NCBI GenBank assembly: GCA_002887195.1
Contig: PJAB01001321.1
Coordinates: 1-15,402, forward strand
Origin: Chrysochromulina parva
Taxonomy: Eukaryota > Haptophyta > Prymnesiales > Chrysochromulinaceae
Length of the DNA stretch: 15,402 bases
Direction: 5' to 3'
Shown here: positions 1-8,300 of the stretch, one piece after another
How the letters are laid out: every line of letters starts with the position of its first letter
Numbering within the stretch: the stretch's first letter is position 1
Notes under the pieces: model-generated
Seen by the model: the letters and a program-made list of their open reading frames with translations, nothing else
What the model was told of the DNA's origin: nothing
The model's database searches: none
Program-made: the position numbers and the translations under genes

Positions 1-330
1 CCTCCGTCCTCGCCGCCGCCGCCCTCGCCGCCGCCGCCCTCGCCACCTCCGTCCTCGCCGCCGCCGCCCTCGCCGCCGTCGCCCTCGCCACCTCCTTCCT
101 CGCCGCCGCCGCCCTCGCCGCCGTCGCCCTCGCCGCCGCCGCCCTCGCCGCCGCCGCCCTCGCCGCCGCCCAGTTCTCCGCCGCCCTCGCCAACACCCTC
201 GGTACCGCGCCACCTTCGCCGTCGCCCAGGCCGCCGACATCGTCGTCGCCGCCCGGCCTCGCCGCCGCCGCCCTCGCCGCCGCCGCCCTCGCCGCCGCCG
301 CCCTCATCGCAGCCGCTCTCGCCAGCACCT
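1..330. repeat. GC-rich (CCG)nCCCTCG minisatellite-like block
   Basis: The block is built from a 15-base unit of the form CCGCCGCCGCCCTCG, with variants CCACCTCCGTCCTCG and CCGCCGTCGCCCTCG. It is interrupted by a diverged stretch from about 170 to 255 and then resumes with three clean units. The unit length is a multiple of three, so unit gain or loss would keep a coding frame. Confidence 0.8.
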
Positions 331-432
331 CCGCCCTCTCGCCACCTGCCCACCTCCGCCCATGGTGTGTGTATGGCTCGGAATATCGGCGTGGCTGTGT
401 GCATACTTCCTTGGATGTGTCGCGGGGTTTAA
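1..432 (+). CDS. Ser/Pro-rich low-complexity protein, 3' end only (partial, doubtful)
   Basis: The frame beginning at base 1 has no stop until TAA at 430-432. It reads as SPPPP and SPPSP units (about residues 1-66), then an Arg-rich stretch, then more SPPPP units (about 85-101), and ends in a non-repetitive tail. Such Ser-Pro-rich segments are typical of hydroxyproline-rich cell-wall or extracellular-matrix proteins of algae. Between about 210 and 254 the Pro/Ser pattern moves to another frame while this frame becomes Arg-rich, then returns. The gene may therefore contain compensating indels or a splice, or the repeat may be non-coding. The other forward frames of the block are Ala/Leu-rich or Arg/Pro-rich and also lack early stops, which is expected of stop-poor GC-rich DNA. 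The 5' end lies outside the window. Confidence 0.3.
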   Translation, partial: PPSSPPPPSPPPPSPPPSSPPPPSPPSPSPPPSSPPPPSPPSPSPPPPSPPPPSPPPSSPPPSPTPSVPRHLRRRPGRRHRRRRPASPPPPSPPPPSPPPPSSQPLSPAPPPSRHLPTSAHGVCMARNIGVAVCILPWMCRGV

Positions 433-462
433 CTGTTGGACCTTAAGTCTCAGGATTCAATT

Positions 463-503
463 CCGATTTGGATTTGGTTGTCCGACGCCCGATTTGGATT
501 TGG
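463..503 (+). repeat. 15-base direct repeat upstream of the four-exon gene
   Basis: CCGATTTGGATTTGG occurs at 463-477 and again at 489-503, a 26-base period. The stretch 433-547 is clearly richer in A/T than its surroundings, which fits a 5' leader or promoter for the gene starting at 548. No TATA box could be assigned. Confidence 0.5.
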
Positions 504-547
504 GATTCGCGCACGCAACTGCGAACCACTCAGTACCGACATCAACA

Positions 548-2109
548 ATGCAGTACGCCACGTCCGGATCGCAGGCGAAGCGCTTCACGCTCACGGCGTT
601 CGCGGAGTTCTCGAAGACTGTGGGGCCTCAGAATCGCGACGACATGATCAAGATCGGCAACCTCCTCGCCGGCGACCGCTTCATGGCCATCACCGTTGAC
701 GCAGTCGCCGCCATCGACCGAGGTGACATCGCGGAGGTCATCAAGCACGTGAACCCGTCGTCGGCGGTCGATCGCTGGATGACCGCGATCGAGGACTACC
801 TCGGCATCAAGTTCAAAGATGCGTTCACGACCCCACGTACGTCGCGGGCGCCCAACCAATCAAGGGGCATCGGCAAGTCGAGGCCGCCACGCTTCGTCCA
901 CCTGGGAGCCAACCCGACGGAGACGCTCGGCGAGATGCTGGCCCGCACGCACGAGCTCGAAGAGGTCAAGCTTCCGGTGACTATGGGCAGCTACATCCGC
1001 CTCGAGAAGGGCAAGATGACGAAGCGCCACCTCCGCAAACTCATGCGCGATGTGCGCAGCTGCCAGTCACCCCAGCCTGTCTGTTCCCGCTCAGCGCGCT
1101 GCCTACTCACGGGCCGCCTCGTGTGCCACCCCGGCTCACGCGCGCGCAGATTTTCGTGTGGACCGTCGAGAAGTACGGCCGCGTCAACGCCGACATCCTG
1201 TACTACCGCAAGATCGCCAACCTCGTGCACGCGCGCTGGGGCATGGGCTGCGTGCCAAGCCACGGGAAGACGCTGGGCGACGAGCGCGACCTGGCCACCA
1301 TCATCAAGAACCGGTTCGAGAACGGCCGCCGGTCCAACGCGCAGTTTGTCTACCGCAACGTCCCCGTCTCGCGCATCAACCTGTGCGCTGACGGCCAGCA
1401 GCTGGTGCAGCAGGTGCGTCTCTCGCCCGGCCTCGCTGCGCGAGGTGCATCTCTCTTCCTGGTGCGCGCGTGCTCCTCTGCGAATGCGCCAGCGCCCTTC
1501 CTTCGGCGGCTCCTAACAACGGCGTGTCCATTCGCCACCCCGCAGGGTCTCCATGTGCACGTGGATCAGCCCGACGTCGACATCGCCGACGACAGCGCTG
1601 ACGACAGCGCCACGCCAGCCGCACCGCACGTCACCCTCAAGCCGTTCAACCCGGCCCGCGACGCACGCCGTGCGCTGCGGAGCGTGTACGTCGGCGATCC
1701 CGTGCTCGAGGACGTCGTCGAGGTGAGGGCCACGCCCGTACCACGCCCGCGCGCACGCACGCGCGCACCCTTCGCCACGACTGATGTTTGTGCACTTTTG
1801 CGCGAGCAGATCCTCGACGACTCGAGCCACAAGGCCCTCGTCGTTGCGGGTGCGTGGATTCTCCTTCCAACGGCGTGGTTCGAGTACATGGACACGACGG
1901 CGATGCCACTTTTCGTCACGGCGCAGATCGTCAAGAAGGCGAAGGCCGACAGGCAGGCGTTCGAGGTCAAGATGATCGGCGACGGTGTGCCTTCCATCAC
2001 CGTCAACTACTACGTCGAGAAGCACCCGCAGGCGTACGCGGGCATGGAGGAGCGCTACCTCCTCAATCCGAGCGTGAAGTTCCTTTCGAGGGAGCCGTGC
2101 ACCATGTGA
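548..2109 (+). CDS. Unrecognised four-exon gene, about 414 aa
   Basis: Proposed exons are 548-1051, 1150-1413, 1546-1722 and 1810-2109, all joined in phase 0, with TGA at 2107-2109. The introns have GT-AG ends, and one has a CTAAC branch-like motif. ATG 548 has A at -3 and follows a less GC-rich leader. The same frame is open to ATG 362, which would add 62 residues with a hydrophobic, signal-like N-terminus, so the start is uncertain. I do not recognise the family. Exon 1 is mostly soluble and ends in a basic segment (KRHLRKLMRD). Exon 2 continues with IFVWTVEKYGRVNADILYY and many Arg/Lys. Exon 3 is Asp-rich and probably disordered. Exon 4 looks beta-rich (ILLPTAWFEYMD, then FEVKMIGDGVPSITVNYYV). 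No catalytic motif was identified. Coding is likely from composition and consistent splicing, but function is unknown. Confidence 0.65.
1052..1149 (+). other. Intron 1 of the unrecognised gene (98 nt)
   Basis: The donor is GTGCGC after the codon GAT; the acceptor is GCGCGCAG before ATT. The phase is 0. The length is not a multiple of three, so retention would shift the frame and end at TAA 1514-1516. The join is inferred from where long open frames continue. Confidence 0.6.
1414..1545 (+). other. Intron 2 of the unrecognised gene (132 nt)
   Basis: The splice sites are CAG|GTGCGT and CCCCGCAG|GG. A CTAAC branch-like motif at 1513-1517 lies about 30 bases before the acceptor. The intron is 3n long and has no in-frame stop, so the exon frame reads straight through it. 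Confidence 0.6.
1723..1809 (+). other. Intron 3 of the unrecognised gene (87 nt)
   Basis: The splice sites are GAG|GTGAGG and CGCGAGCAG|AT, with a CTGAT branch-like motif at about 1780. It is 3n long and open in frame. If retained it would add a 29-residue Arg/Pro-rich segment, unlike the flanking exons, which supports its being an intron. Confidence 0.6.
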
Positions 2110-2125
2110 AGATCCCGCGCGCGCG

Positions 2126-2189
2126 CCGTCCCGAGCACCGGTGCCGCCTCCACCGCGCGCGCCCCGTCCCGAGCGCCGGTGCCGCCTCC
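2126..2189 (+). repeat. 38-bp tandem duplication just after the stop codon
   Basis: A 26-base segment beginning CCGTCCCGAGC and ending GCCGCCTCC occurs at 2126-2151 and 2164-2189 with a single A/G difference. The two copies are separated by CGCGCG-rich sequence. It lies in the presumed 3' UTR of the four-exon gene. Confidence 0.75.
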
Positions 2190-2560
2190 GCCACGCAATG
2201 CCTCCCCCTCGTGCCTCGTCTGCCCTCGGAAAACGGAGACGCGAGATGCGCCCGATCCGTGGGTTCACGAGGGCGGCTGATGTGTGTGAATGTGCCGATG
2301 TGGATCGAAGATGGGATAGGACTGCTGATCTGTGAACGTTGAGTGTGTGAACCGCGCGAGTGTGGCGACCTGGCGAGATCCAGATGCGAGAACCGAGATG
2401 GAGTGTGTGCTGTGAATGACTGATCGTGCCCCGGCGCGACCTTGGGCCGGAGATTGTGTGTGATGTACCATGTAGGACGGCGGGCGAGCGCCATGGCGAG
2501 CGTTTTGTGTTTTAAGTTTATCCCCGCGGTGATTACGAGTGCTTGTAGCCGGCCCCGCTA
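2190..2560. other. Intergenic, nothing further recognised
   Basis: This is the gap between convergent genes. It is rich in GTGTGTGAATGTG and GAGATCCAGATGCGAGA-type simple sequence. Short frames here are not coding-like. It probably holds the 3' end of the plus-strand gene. Confidence 0.5.
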
Positions 2561-2564
2561 GTAC

Positions 2565-2694
2565 TCAGCCTGTTAATTGACTTACGAACGGGTTTGTAAC
2601 AAGGCCTTCGTTACAAACTAACGACGAGTCTGGTAACGAGACTCGTAATTAAGCTACGAGCCCAACCCTAGTAACAACCCTCGTTATCAGCCTG
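2565..2694. mobile_element. Candidate MITE-like inverted-repeat element
   Basis: An AT-richer block contains two perfect hairpins: TTTGTAAC/GTTACAAA (2593-2617, 9-base loop) and ACGAGTCT/AGACTCGT (2624-2646, 7-base loop). The outer segments 2582-2600 and 2671-2686 are imperfect inverted repeats of each other (TTACGAACGGGTTTGTAAC against TAACGAGGGTTGTTAC). The block is flanked by an identical octamer TCAGCCTG at 2565-2572 and 2687-2694, the size of an 8-bp target duplication. There is no coding capacity. A short non-autonomous DNA transposon is one reading. Chance clustering or a structured 3'-end region is also possible. Confidence 0.3.
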
Positions 2695-2872
2695 ATTTTT
2701 TTGCAGTGCATGTTCGTGCGTCTGCGCGTAACTATAATTACTATAATCTAAGAAAATTCGCTACGACGGGTTTTGAAGTGACAAGTGTGCGACAAGTGTG
2801 GAGGGTTCAGGGCGACAAACAGTACACGTCGATCTTCACGAATCAGGAGTTCGATCCCGCACCCGCCCGTCC

Positions 2873-2886
2873 GAGTCTCCAGACTC
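2873..2886 (-). promoter_or_regulatory. Short hairpin in the 3' flank of the EF-hand gene
   Basis: GAGTCT-CC-AGACTC is a perfect 6-bp stem with a 2-base loop. It can extend by CC/GG with one bulged G. It lies about 50 bases beyond the TAG of the minus-strand EF-hand gene, so it would be in its 3' UTR. A role is only inferred. Confidence 0.3.
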
Positions 2887-2932
2887 CGGTCTGCGTAACT
2901 GACGGTGGGGGCGGCGTGGTCGCTGCCGTCCT

Positions 2933-4489
2933 CTACTTCTTCTGCAGACATGAGCGCAGCGCGTCACATATATTATTCTCTGCCACGACCTCCGTTCTGG
3001 CCTTGCGTGGCCCGCCACCGCCGCGCCCGCCCAAGCCACAAGCCTTCTTCCAGCCCCCAAAGGCCTGAAAGATTTCTTTCGATTTGAGCATCATCAGCCC
3101 CTTGCGCATCTGCTCACGGAGGCGCCGTTCTTCGCGGATTTTCTCGCGCCACGAGTTCCACGCTTTGTAGAATGGGCGCAGGATCAAGCTGATGGCTGCA
3201 AGCCGCATCAGCCGCATCTTCTCACGCATGATGTACGCAACCTCTTGCCATCGACTTAAGCCCATTGCAAGCTTCTTATTGATCAGCCTCTTCAGCGCCT
3301 GGTTCGCAATGTCCTTGATTCGCTGCGCACGCTCTTCGTCTCGCGCACGGTCGCTCGCTGAGCGAGCGTCCTCCACCTCTTCAATCTGCTGCAGGGCCAG
3401 ACTGGTCGACGAGCCGTTCTTGATCGAGTCGTGCTTGAGCTTGACCTCTTTAATCTTCGTCTCCAACGCCCTTTTCGCCCGCTGGGCGGCGTGGCTGAGC
3501 CGCATCTGCTCTCGGTGATGATCCATGGCCTTCTTTTGGAAGGCGGCGAGGTGGGTGGACGCTTCGTGTAGGTCGAGAAACTGGTTACCGTTGTCGTCCA
3601 GCACCTCGAAGAGGGCATGTGCCTTGGCCTGAGTAACTCCTGGGATGAGATTATGCACCATGAACTCAAAATCGGACTTGCTCATGCCCTCGACGTGTGT
3701 TGAGTACATGCCAACGAAATCGGTCGCCTTGACGCGGCGCTTGCCGCACGCCATGCCCAGCTGCACCTCAAAATCGTTGCCCGTCTGCATCATAAACTCG
3801 AGCCGCGCCATCTCTGCTAGTCGATGCTGAGCTTCCATTTCGTGTGCCTCCTTCACATCATCCGCGAGCGAGCGTAGCTGCGCGGCTTGCGCTTTCCGCT
3901 CCTCCTTCATGATGCTAACCTCCGACTCGTAGGCAAGGCCCATCTTTTTCCACTCCACCAACCAACCCTTGAGCTCCTCTGTGGTGAGAATGCCATCTCC
4001 GTCATTATCGAGCTCCCCAAAGAGTTGGTCCATTTCCTGGGTCGAGAGGTCCTCCATCTGGCACGAAACCATTAGCTTTTTCACCTTCGCCCTGAACTCG
4101 CCCTTGTTGATCGTACCGTCGCCTGAGGTGTCCCAATCTCTGATCATCTTGGCCATGCCGTTCGCGTCCGCAACGTCCTTAGCTCCCCCTTTCAAGGCTG
4201 ACGCGTTTAGAGCGATGCCGACCTTCTCCCTGGGCTTGGGCCCATATTTGCCTGACTCGAGTTCCACCGCTTCTTTGATGAGGTCTTCTACTTGAAACGT
4301 GATCGAAAGCTTGGTCTCGGAGAGCTTTGGCTTGATCACGTGGTCGAGCCCAGCGTATTTGCCCTCAATAGGCACCTCTGGCGGTGGGATGAAAGGGTGC
4401 GCCTTCACGGCATTCGTCTTCACGCGGAATAAGCGCCTCGACTGCCGCGGAGTCCAAATGTTCGGTGCGCCGGTACCAAAGAATGGCAT
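2933..4489 (-). CDS. EF-hand coiled-coil protein with Sfi1-like C-terminal helices (518 aa)
   Basis: A single exon starts at ATG 4489 (MPFFGTGAPNIW) and ends at TAG 2933-2935. The frame upstream is open to 4595 but holds no in-frame ATG except one followed immediately by TGA. Two canonical EF-hand loops are visible: DTSGDGTINKGE (about residues 120-131) and DNDGDGILTTEE (161-172). A third, DDNGNQFLDLHE (298-309), lacks the Gly at loop position 6 and may be weak. Charged heptad-like helices lie at about 190-235 and 315-400. The C-terminus has three spaced aromatic helices, GLSRWQEVA, FYKAWNSWREK and FQAFGGWKKA, resembling the Trp repeats of Sfi1-type centrin-binding proteins. A role in a Ca2+-responsive basal-body, centrosome or flagellar structure is inferred. 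The protein ends in a Gly/Arg linker and a basic tail. Confidence 0.85.
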   Translation of the reverse strand: MPFFGTGAPNIWTPRQSRRLFRVKTNAVKAHPFIPPPEVPIEGKYAGLDHVIKPKLSETKLSITFQVEDLIKEAVELESGKYGPKPREKVGIALNASALKGGAKDVADANGMAKMIRDWDTSGDGTINKGEFRAKVKKLMVSCQMEDLSTQEMDQLFGELDNDGDGILTTEELKGWLVEWKKMGLAYESEVSIMKEERKAQAAQLRSLADDVKEAHEMEAQHRLAEMARLEFMMQTGNDFEVQLGMACGKRRVKATDFVGMYSTHVEGMSKSDFEFMVHNLIPGVTQAKAHALFEVLDDNGNQFLDLHEASTHLAAFQKKAMDHHREQMRLSHAAQRAKRALETKIKEVKLKHDSIKNGSSTSLALQQIEEVEDARSASDRARDEERAQRIKDIANQALKRLINKKLAMGLSRWQEVAYIMREKMRLMRLAAISLILRPFYKAWNSWREKIREERRLREQMRKGLMMLKSKEIFQAFGGWKKACGLGGRGGGGPRKARTEVVAENNICDALRSCLQKK

Positions 4490-4591
4490 CCCGGCACAGG
4501 TCGAGTGTCTCTGTGGCGCGAGCTCGTCGAGAGAGGGCGTCCTTGTGGCGTTTTCGAGGCCAAGTAGCAAACTTGAAGTTTGGGTTCCGTC

Positions 4592-4597
4592 TCACAT
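4592..4597 (-). promoter_or_regulatory. Minimal start-stop uORF (ATGTGA)
   Basis: On the minus strand ATG at 4597 is followed at once by TGA. It lies about 105 bases upstream of the EF-hand gene's ATG. If transcribed, a start-stop element like this could stall or capture ribosomes. It may equally lie upstream of the transcription start. Confidence 0.25.
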
Positions 4598-4600
4598 TTT

Positions 4601-4616
4601 CAGTCAGTCAGTCAGT
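4601..4616. repeat. (CAGT)4 microsatellite
   Basis: Four perfect CAGT tetranucleotides lie directly upstream of the EF-hand gene, in its likely leader or promoter. Confidence 0.8.
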
Positions 4617-5070
4617 TTCGTGTGTACAAATAGCTTGGAAAGGGGTGGGGGAGTACGTGCACGCGCTCACGCGTGCGTTGCCTTGCATCGCGGTCCCCCC
4701 ATAGAACACAAAGACTACTTATTCCATCATCCCAAGAGTCGGAAGCGTGCAGGGGATGGTCGATAATGCATGATGCAGTTCGGTTTCGACATTCCGAGTA
4801 CATTCAACATTGTCGATTCAGATACTTATTACTTTGCTCTTTGGTCACCCGCGGCGCGCCGGTGCGCATCACATGTACAGCGATTAGGCGTGCACCCATG
4901 TGTGCCGTCGGAATCCTCGCTCCTCGGCTCGAGCGACTGCGAGTAATTTTTTGCTCGAAATTTTTGACGACACACTGCACACTCTACACTGAGTCAACAC
5001 TGACCTGCGCGAGTGACAGACACCGACAGCGAGAGACGTCCGTGTAACCGAGGAGATACACAGAGATACA

Positions 5071-5092
5071 CGTCACGCAAGCGTATGTGACG
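5071..5092. repeat. Inverted repeat CGTCAC/GTGACG
   Basis: A 6-bp perfect stem (5071-5076 with 5087-5092) has a 10-base loop, which includes most of a nested ACGC-AA-GCGT palindrome. It lies in the gap downstream of SF3B3. Confidence 0.4.
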
Positions 5093-5142
5093 ATGCTTGA
5101 CATACACATGATTACATGCATGCAGTGTATCTCTGGCTCCCT

Positions 5143-5158
5143 CAGCTAATATTAGCTG
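5143..5158. repeat. Perfect 16-base palindrome CAGCTAATATTAGCTG
   Basis: The two 8-base halves are exact reverse complements with no spacer. It lies about 160 bases beyond the SF3B3 stop codon. A dimeric protein site is possible. Confidence 0.6.
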
Positions 5159-5271
5159 TCGTCACCCGTTCTCGGCCCTTTCTCGCTGACCTCTCTCCTC
5201 CTGCCTCAGTCGTGGCCGCCGCGCCACCACCGCCTTCGCCTCGACTGCCAGACTGCTGCTCCGTTCAGCAC

Positions 5272-5300
5272 ACTCTGCTGCTGTTGCTGCTGCTGCTTCT
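5272..5300. repeat. (CTG)n-rich imperfect microsatellite
   Basis: CTG units interrupted by TTG lie 15-45 bases past the SF3B3 stop. On the SF3B3 mRNA strand this reads as CAG/CAA repeats in the 3' UTR. Confidence 0.6.
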
Positions 5301-5314
5301 GCCGCTACTGCGGC

Positions 5315-8300
5315 TCATGTGATGCGGTTGGCAAGCTCCTCGAGCTTTTTGGCAATCTCGGCGGGTGAGCGATCGAGCTCCTGGGCGATCGCGCTCTGCT
5401 GATCGGGCGAAAGACCGGTGAACAGCTGGCAAAAGTCGCCGTCGACGACGCCCTTCGCTGGGAAATAGGCCGAGCGGAATAAGAGATGATCGCGCCCGCT
5501 CAGCGGCGGCGCCTCCTGCCGCAAGTGCATCTCGAGCGCCTGCATCAGCTCGAGGTCATCTTTGGAAGTGAGGGGCAGCAGCGCGCCCACGCCGCCCATG
5601 ATTGTCGTGTAAAGCAGCACCTCGGTGCAGCCCGGGCCGAGCGATGCCTTCTGCAGCGAAGTGATCGTCTCGCCCACGTGGAATTGCACCACTTCGTCCG
5701 ATTTGGAAGGGGCGCCGTTGAGCGCGAGCGTCTCACTACTCGCGGCCGACGAGAGCAGCTGCGCGTCGTCCACGTCATCGGACACCTCCTGCGGCAGTCG
5801 CGTCACGAAGAGGTTGCCAAATTTGTCGGCTCCTGCGAGCGTGTTCGCGTCAAGCACGGTCGAGGCGGTCAGCCAGCGCGGGGCGACGTCATCGGCGAAG
5901 AGCACAAAATTGTTCTCCTGCCGCTGGTACTTGATGTAGTGGAACGACTCCGCAAGGTCTCCCACGTAGACACGGGAGGGCGAGATGACGTGGATGGACT
6001 GTACCATCGTGGGGAGACCTTTGAACTCGGATTTGCGCAGCAGCTTCTTCTTTCCCATGTCGTACAGGCGCAGTCGGCTGCCCACACCGGCGAGCAGACG
6101 GCCGCCGAAGGCTGCGAGCGCTTTGGGCACATCTTCCACCTGCGTCTTGTGCACCAACTCGAGCTTGGTGTTCCCCTCGGCGAACTGGTATACGTGGATG
6201 AAGGCGGCGGTGAGCTGCCGAGGGTGCAGCGTCATGTCGCGCACCGTGCCCACCATGACGAAGGTCTCGCCCGCCCGGTCGCGCACCGGCACCATCGCGA
6301 GGGACAGAGCCGCCTCGTTGTCACCCAACTCGAGCACTGAGAGTGTCTGGCGTGTGACCGGGTCGACGAGACGGATGCACGAGGCCCACTTGCCCGGCTG
6401 TGCGCGCGGCACGCCAATCTTGCTCTCCATGAGCATCCCCTCGGCCTCCTCGTCGTCCGCGTCCACGACTGTGCCCGCGGGCACGGGAGGCGTCACGCCG
6501 ACGGCCTCGTACAGCTGCGCCTTCTCCTCCTCGTTGTACGCGTTGTGATCCGTCTCAATGATGACGAGATGACCCGAGACCGAATGCGTGGCGAGCTTGC
6601 GCGGCGTGTACCGAAGTGGGATCGACTCCGCGTTGAAAGCATCGCCCAGCTTGTCCAGCGACAGGATGCGCAGCGTGTTGCCCGCGATGGCCACCACACC
6701 CTCCGGGCAGTGCTCCGACGCGAAGGACGAGCCGTACTCGAGCGCCTGGTACGCGAGCGGCGAGGTGAGGAGCGCAAACTGGTGGCAGTAGGCTGCCCAG
6801 GGGCGGGACGAGAGTGCGAGGACGCCCTCGTGCCCGCCTAGAGGCAGCCGAAAGAGCTTCACGGCGCGCGCGCCTAGGAAGCGAGTGCGCGAGTCCGAGA
6901 GCTGTCCGGTTCGAGGGTCGAGTCGCGCGCGCAGCAGCACGCCGTTGGAGAGCCCAATGCACAGGAAGAGAGCGGCGGCGCCCGCGCCGGCGCGCCCGAT
7001 AGGCATCGAGACGAGCGCGGCCGCCTCTGCCTGCGCCGGCAGCGCGAGCACTGCAAGCACTGTCATACAGTCATCCGGATCCAGCGAGAGGATGCGGATC
7101 GTGTTGTCCCAGCCACCCACGGCCAAGAAGCGAGAGCGCTGCCTCCCCTCGGGCACGGCCCCAATCTCAAGGCAAGCGACCTCGTGCCCCATGTCCTTCT
7201 TGTCCATCTCGGCGAGCGTGCCCGCCGCGTCCAGCTCGAAGTAGATCACCTCGCCGCCCGAGAGCGAGAGCACCACCTGCTTGTGGTTCGCCGTCGCATT
7301 GATGATCGGCTTCCCCTTAGGCGGCCTCCACTCATTCACACGCCCGTCGGAGCGTACGTGTCGAATGCCTGCCGGGTGGACCTGCATCATCGCGTCGTCA
7401 CCGACGAGCCCGACGAAGAGCGTGGGCGTGTCGGCCTTGAGCCCGCTGTCCGTCACCTCCTCAACCGTCTCGCCGATCGAGAGCACGAGCGTCGCGTTGA
7501 CGAAGCTTACCACGATGTATCGGTCATACGGGTCGTCTCGCCGCTTCTTCACGGTCCAGACGGCGTTCGGGTTGCCGGGCAGCTCGGATACAGCCATCTC
7601 GCTCACGGCGAGCCCGTGCTGCAGCAGCCGCAGCGTCGAGCGCGGCCCACGCCCGCATAGCGCTGCGATCGACGGCGTGCCGCTTTTGGTCGGATCAACG
7701 AGCTTGGCGTCCACAATGGGGCACAGGGACTCCATATCGTCCACGTGCAGCAGGTTGCGCAGCGGGCGCGGCACGAGCGGCACGACGGCAAAATCTTCGG
7801 CCTCGAACTGCTTTGAGCTGCACGTGGGCGAGTCGTCATCCTCGCCGATGCCCTGGAATTGGTAGAAGCTGTGGTTGGCGAACTCGGCGGCGCAAAAGAG
7901 GAAACCACTCTTGAGGATGCATAATGCGACACAAGGCGGGACACTGTCGAGGTAGCGGCAGCGCAGCTCGGCGACGAGCTCGCCCTCGACGGTGAGCGTG
8001 AGCTTGTACAGGTCGCCGCACTCGGACTGCACCAGGATGAAGTAATGGTCTCGTTGCCGGTGCACCGCCGCCGCGATGATGAGCAACCCGTGGGCGGTAG
8101 GTAGGTCCTTGCGCCGGGGAAGTGCGCACCGACGCTCGGGCTGGGTGGGCGATTTATAGACGACGAAGTTCTCGGAGCAAACGATGACGCCGCCCGGACC
8201 GTCGGCGCCGCCTGGCACCGCCACGAGCTTATTCGCCGTCGGGTCCACCGCGTCCGACCACTTGCGCACCACGTGATTGAGACCGAGGTCGAGCTCGTAG

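Larger units (their letters stand above)
4617..5314. other. Intergenic between EF-hand gene (5' side) and SF3B3 (3' side)
   Basis: No convincing gene was found. Visible elements are a GAGATACACA tandem pair at about 5052-5071, a CGTCAC/GTGACG hairpin (5071-5092), a perfect 16-base palindrome (5143-5158) and a (CTG)n-rich tract just past the SF3B3 stop (about 5272-5300). The stretch must hold the EF-hand promoter and the SF3B3 3' UTR. Confidence 0.5.

Noticed and set aside
1..330. CRISPR-like or telomeric array
   Set aside because: There are no spacers between units and the unit is a coding-type 15-mer, not a telomere repeat.
362..547. ATG 362 as the start of the four-exon gene, giving a signal-like hydrophobic N-terminus
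   Set aside because: The 433-547 part is A/T-richer with direct repeats and looks like leader sequence. Kept only as an alternative start.
2845..2866. GAGTTCGATCCCG resembling a tRNA T-loop / B box
   Set aside because: The flanking bases do not pair as a 5-bp T-stem, and no D-arm, anticodon arm or acceptor stem could be placed on either strand.
5147..5155. TAATATTAG resembling the TAATATTAC nick site of CRESS-DNA viruses
   Set aside because: The last base differs, there is no GC-rich stem-loop presenting it, and no Rep-like gene is present.
5486..6340. Long plus-strand frames opposite SF3B3 (284 and 187 codons, among others)
   Set aside because: They are antisense shadows of a GC-rich, strongly conserved gene and carry no recognisable domain.
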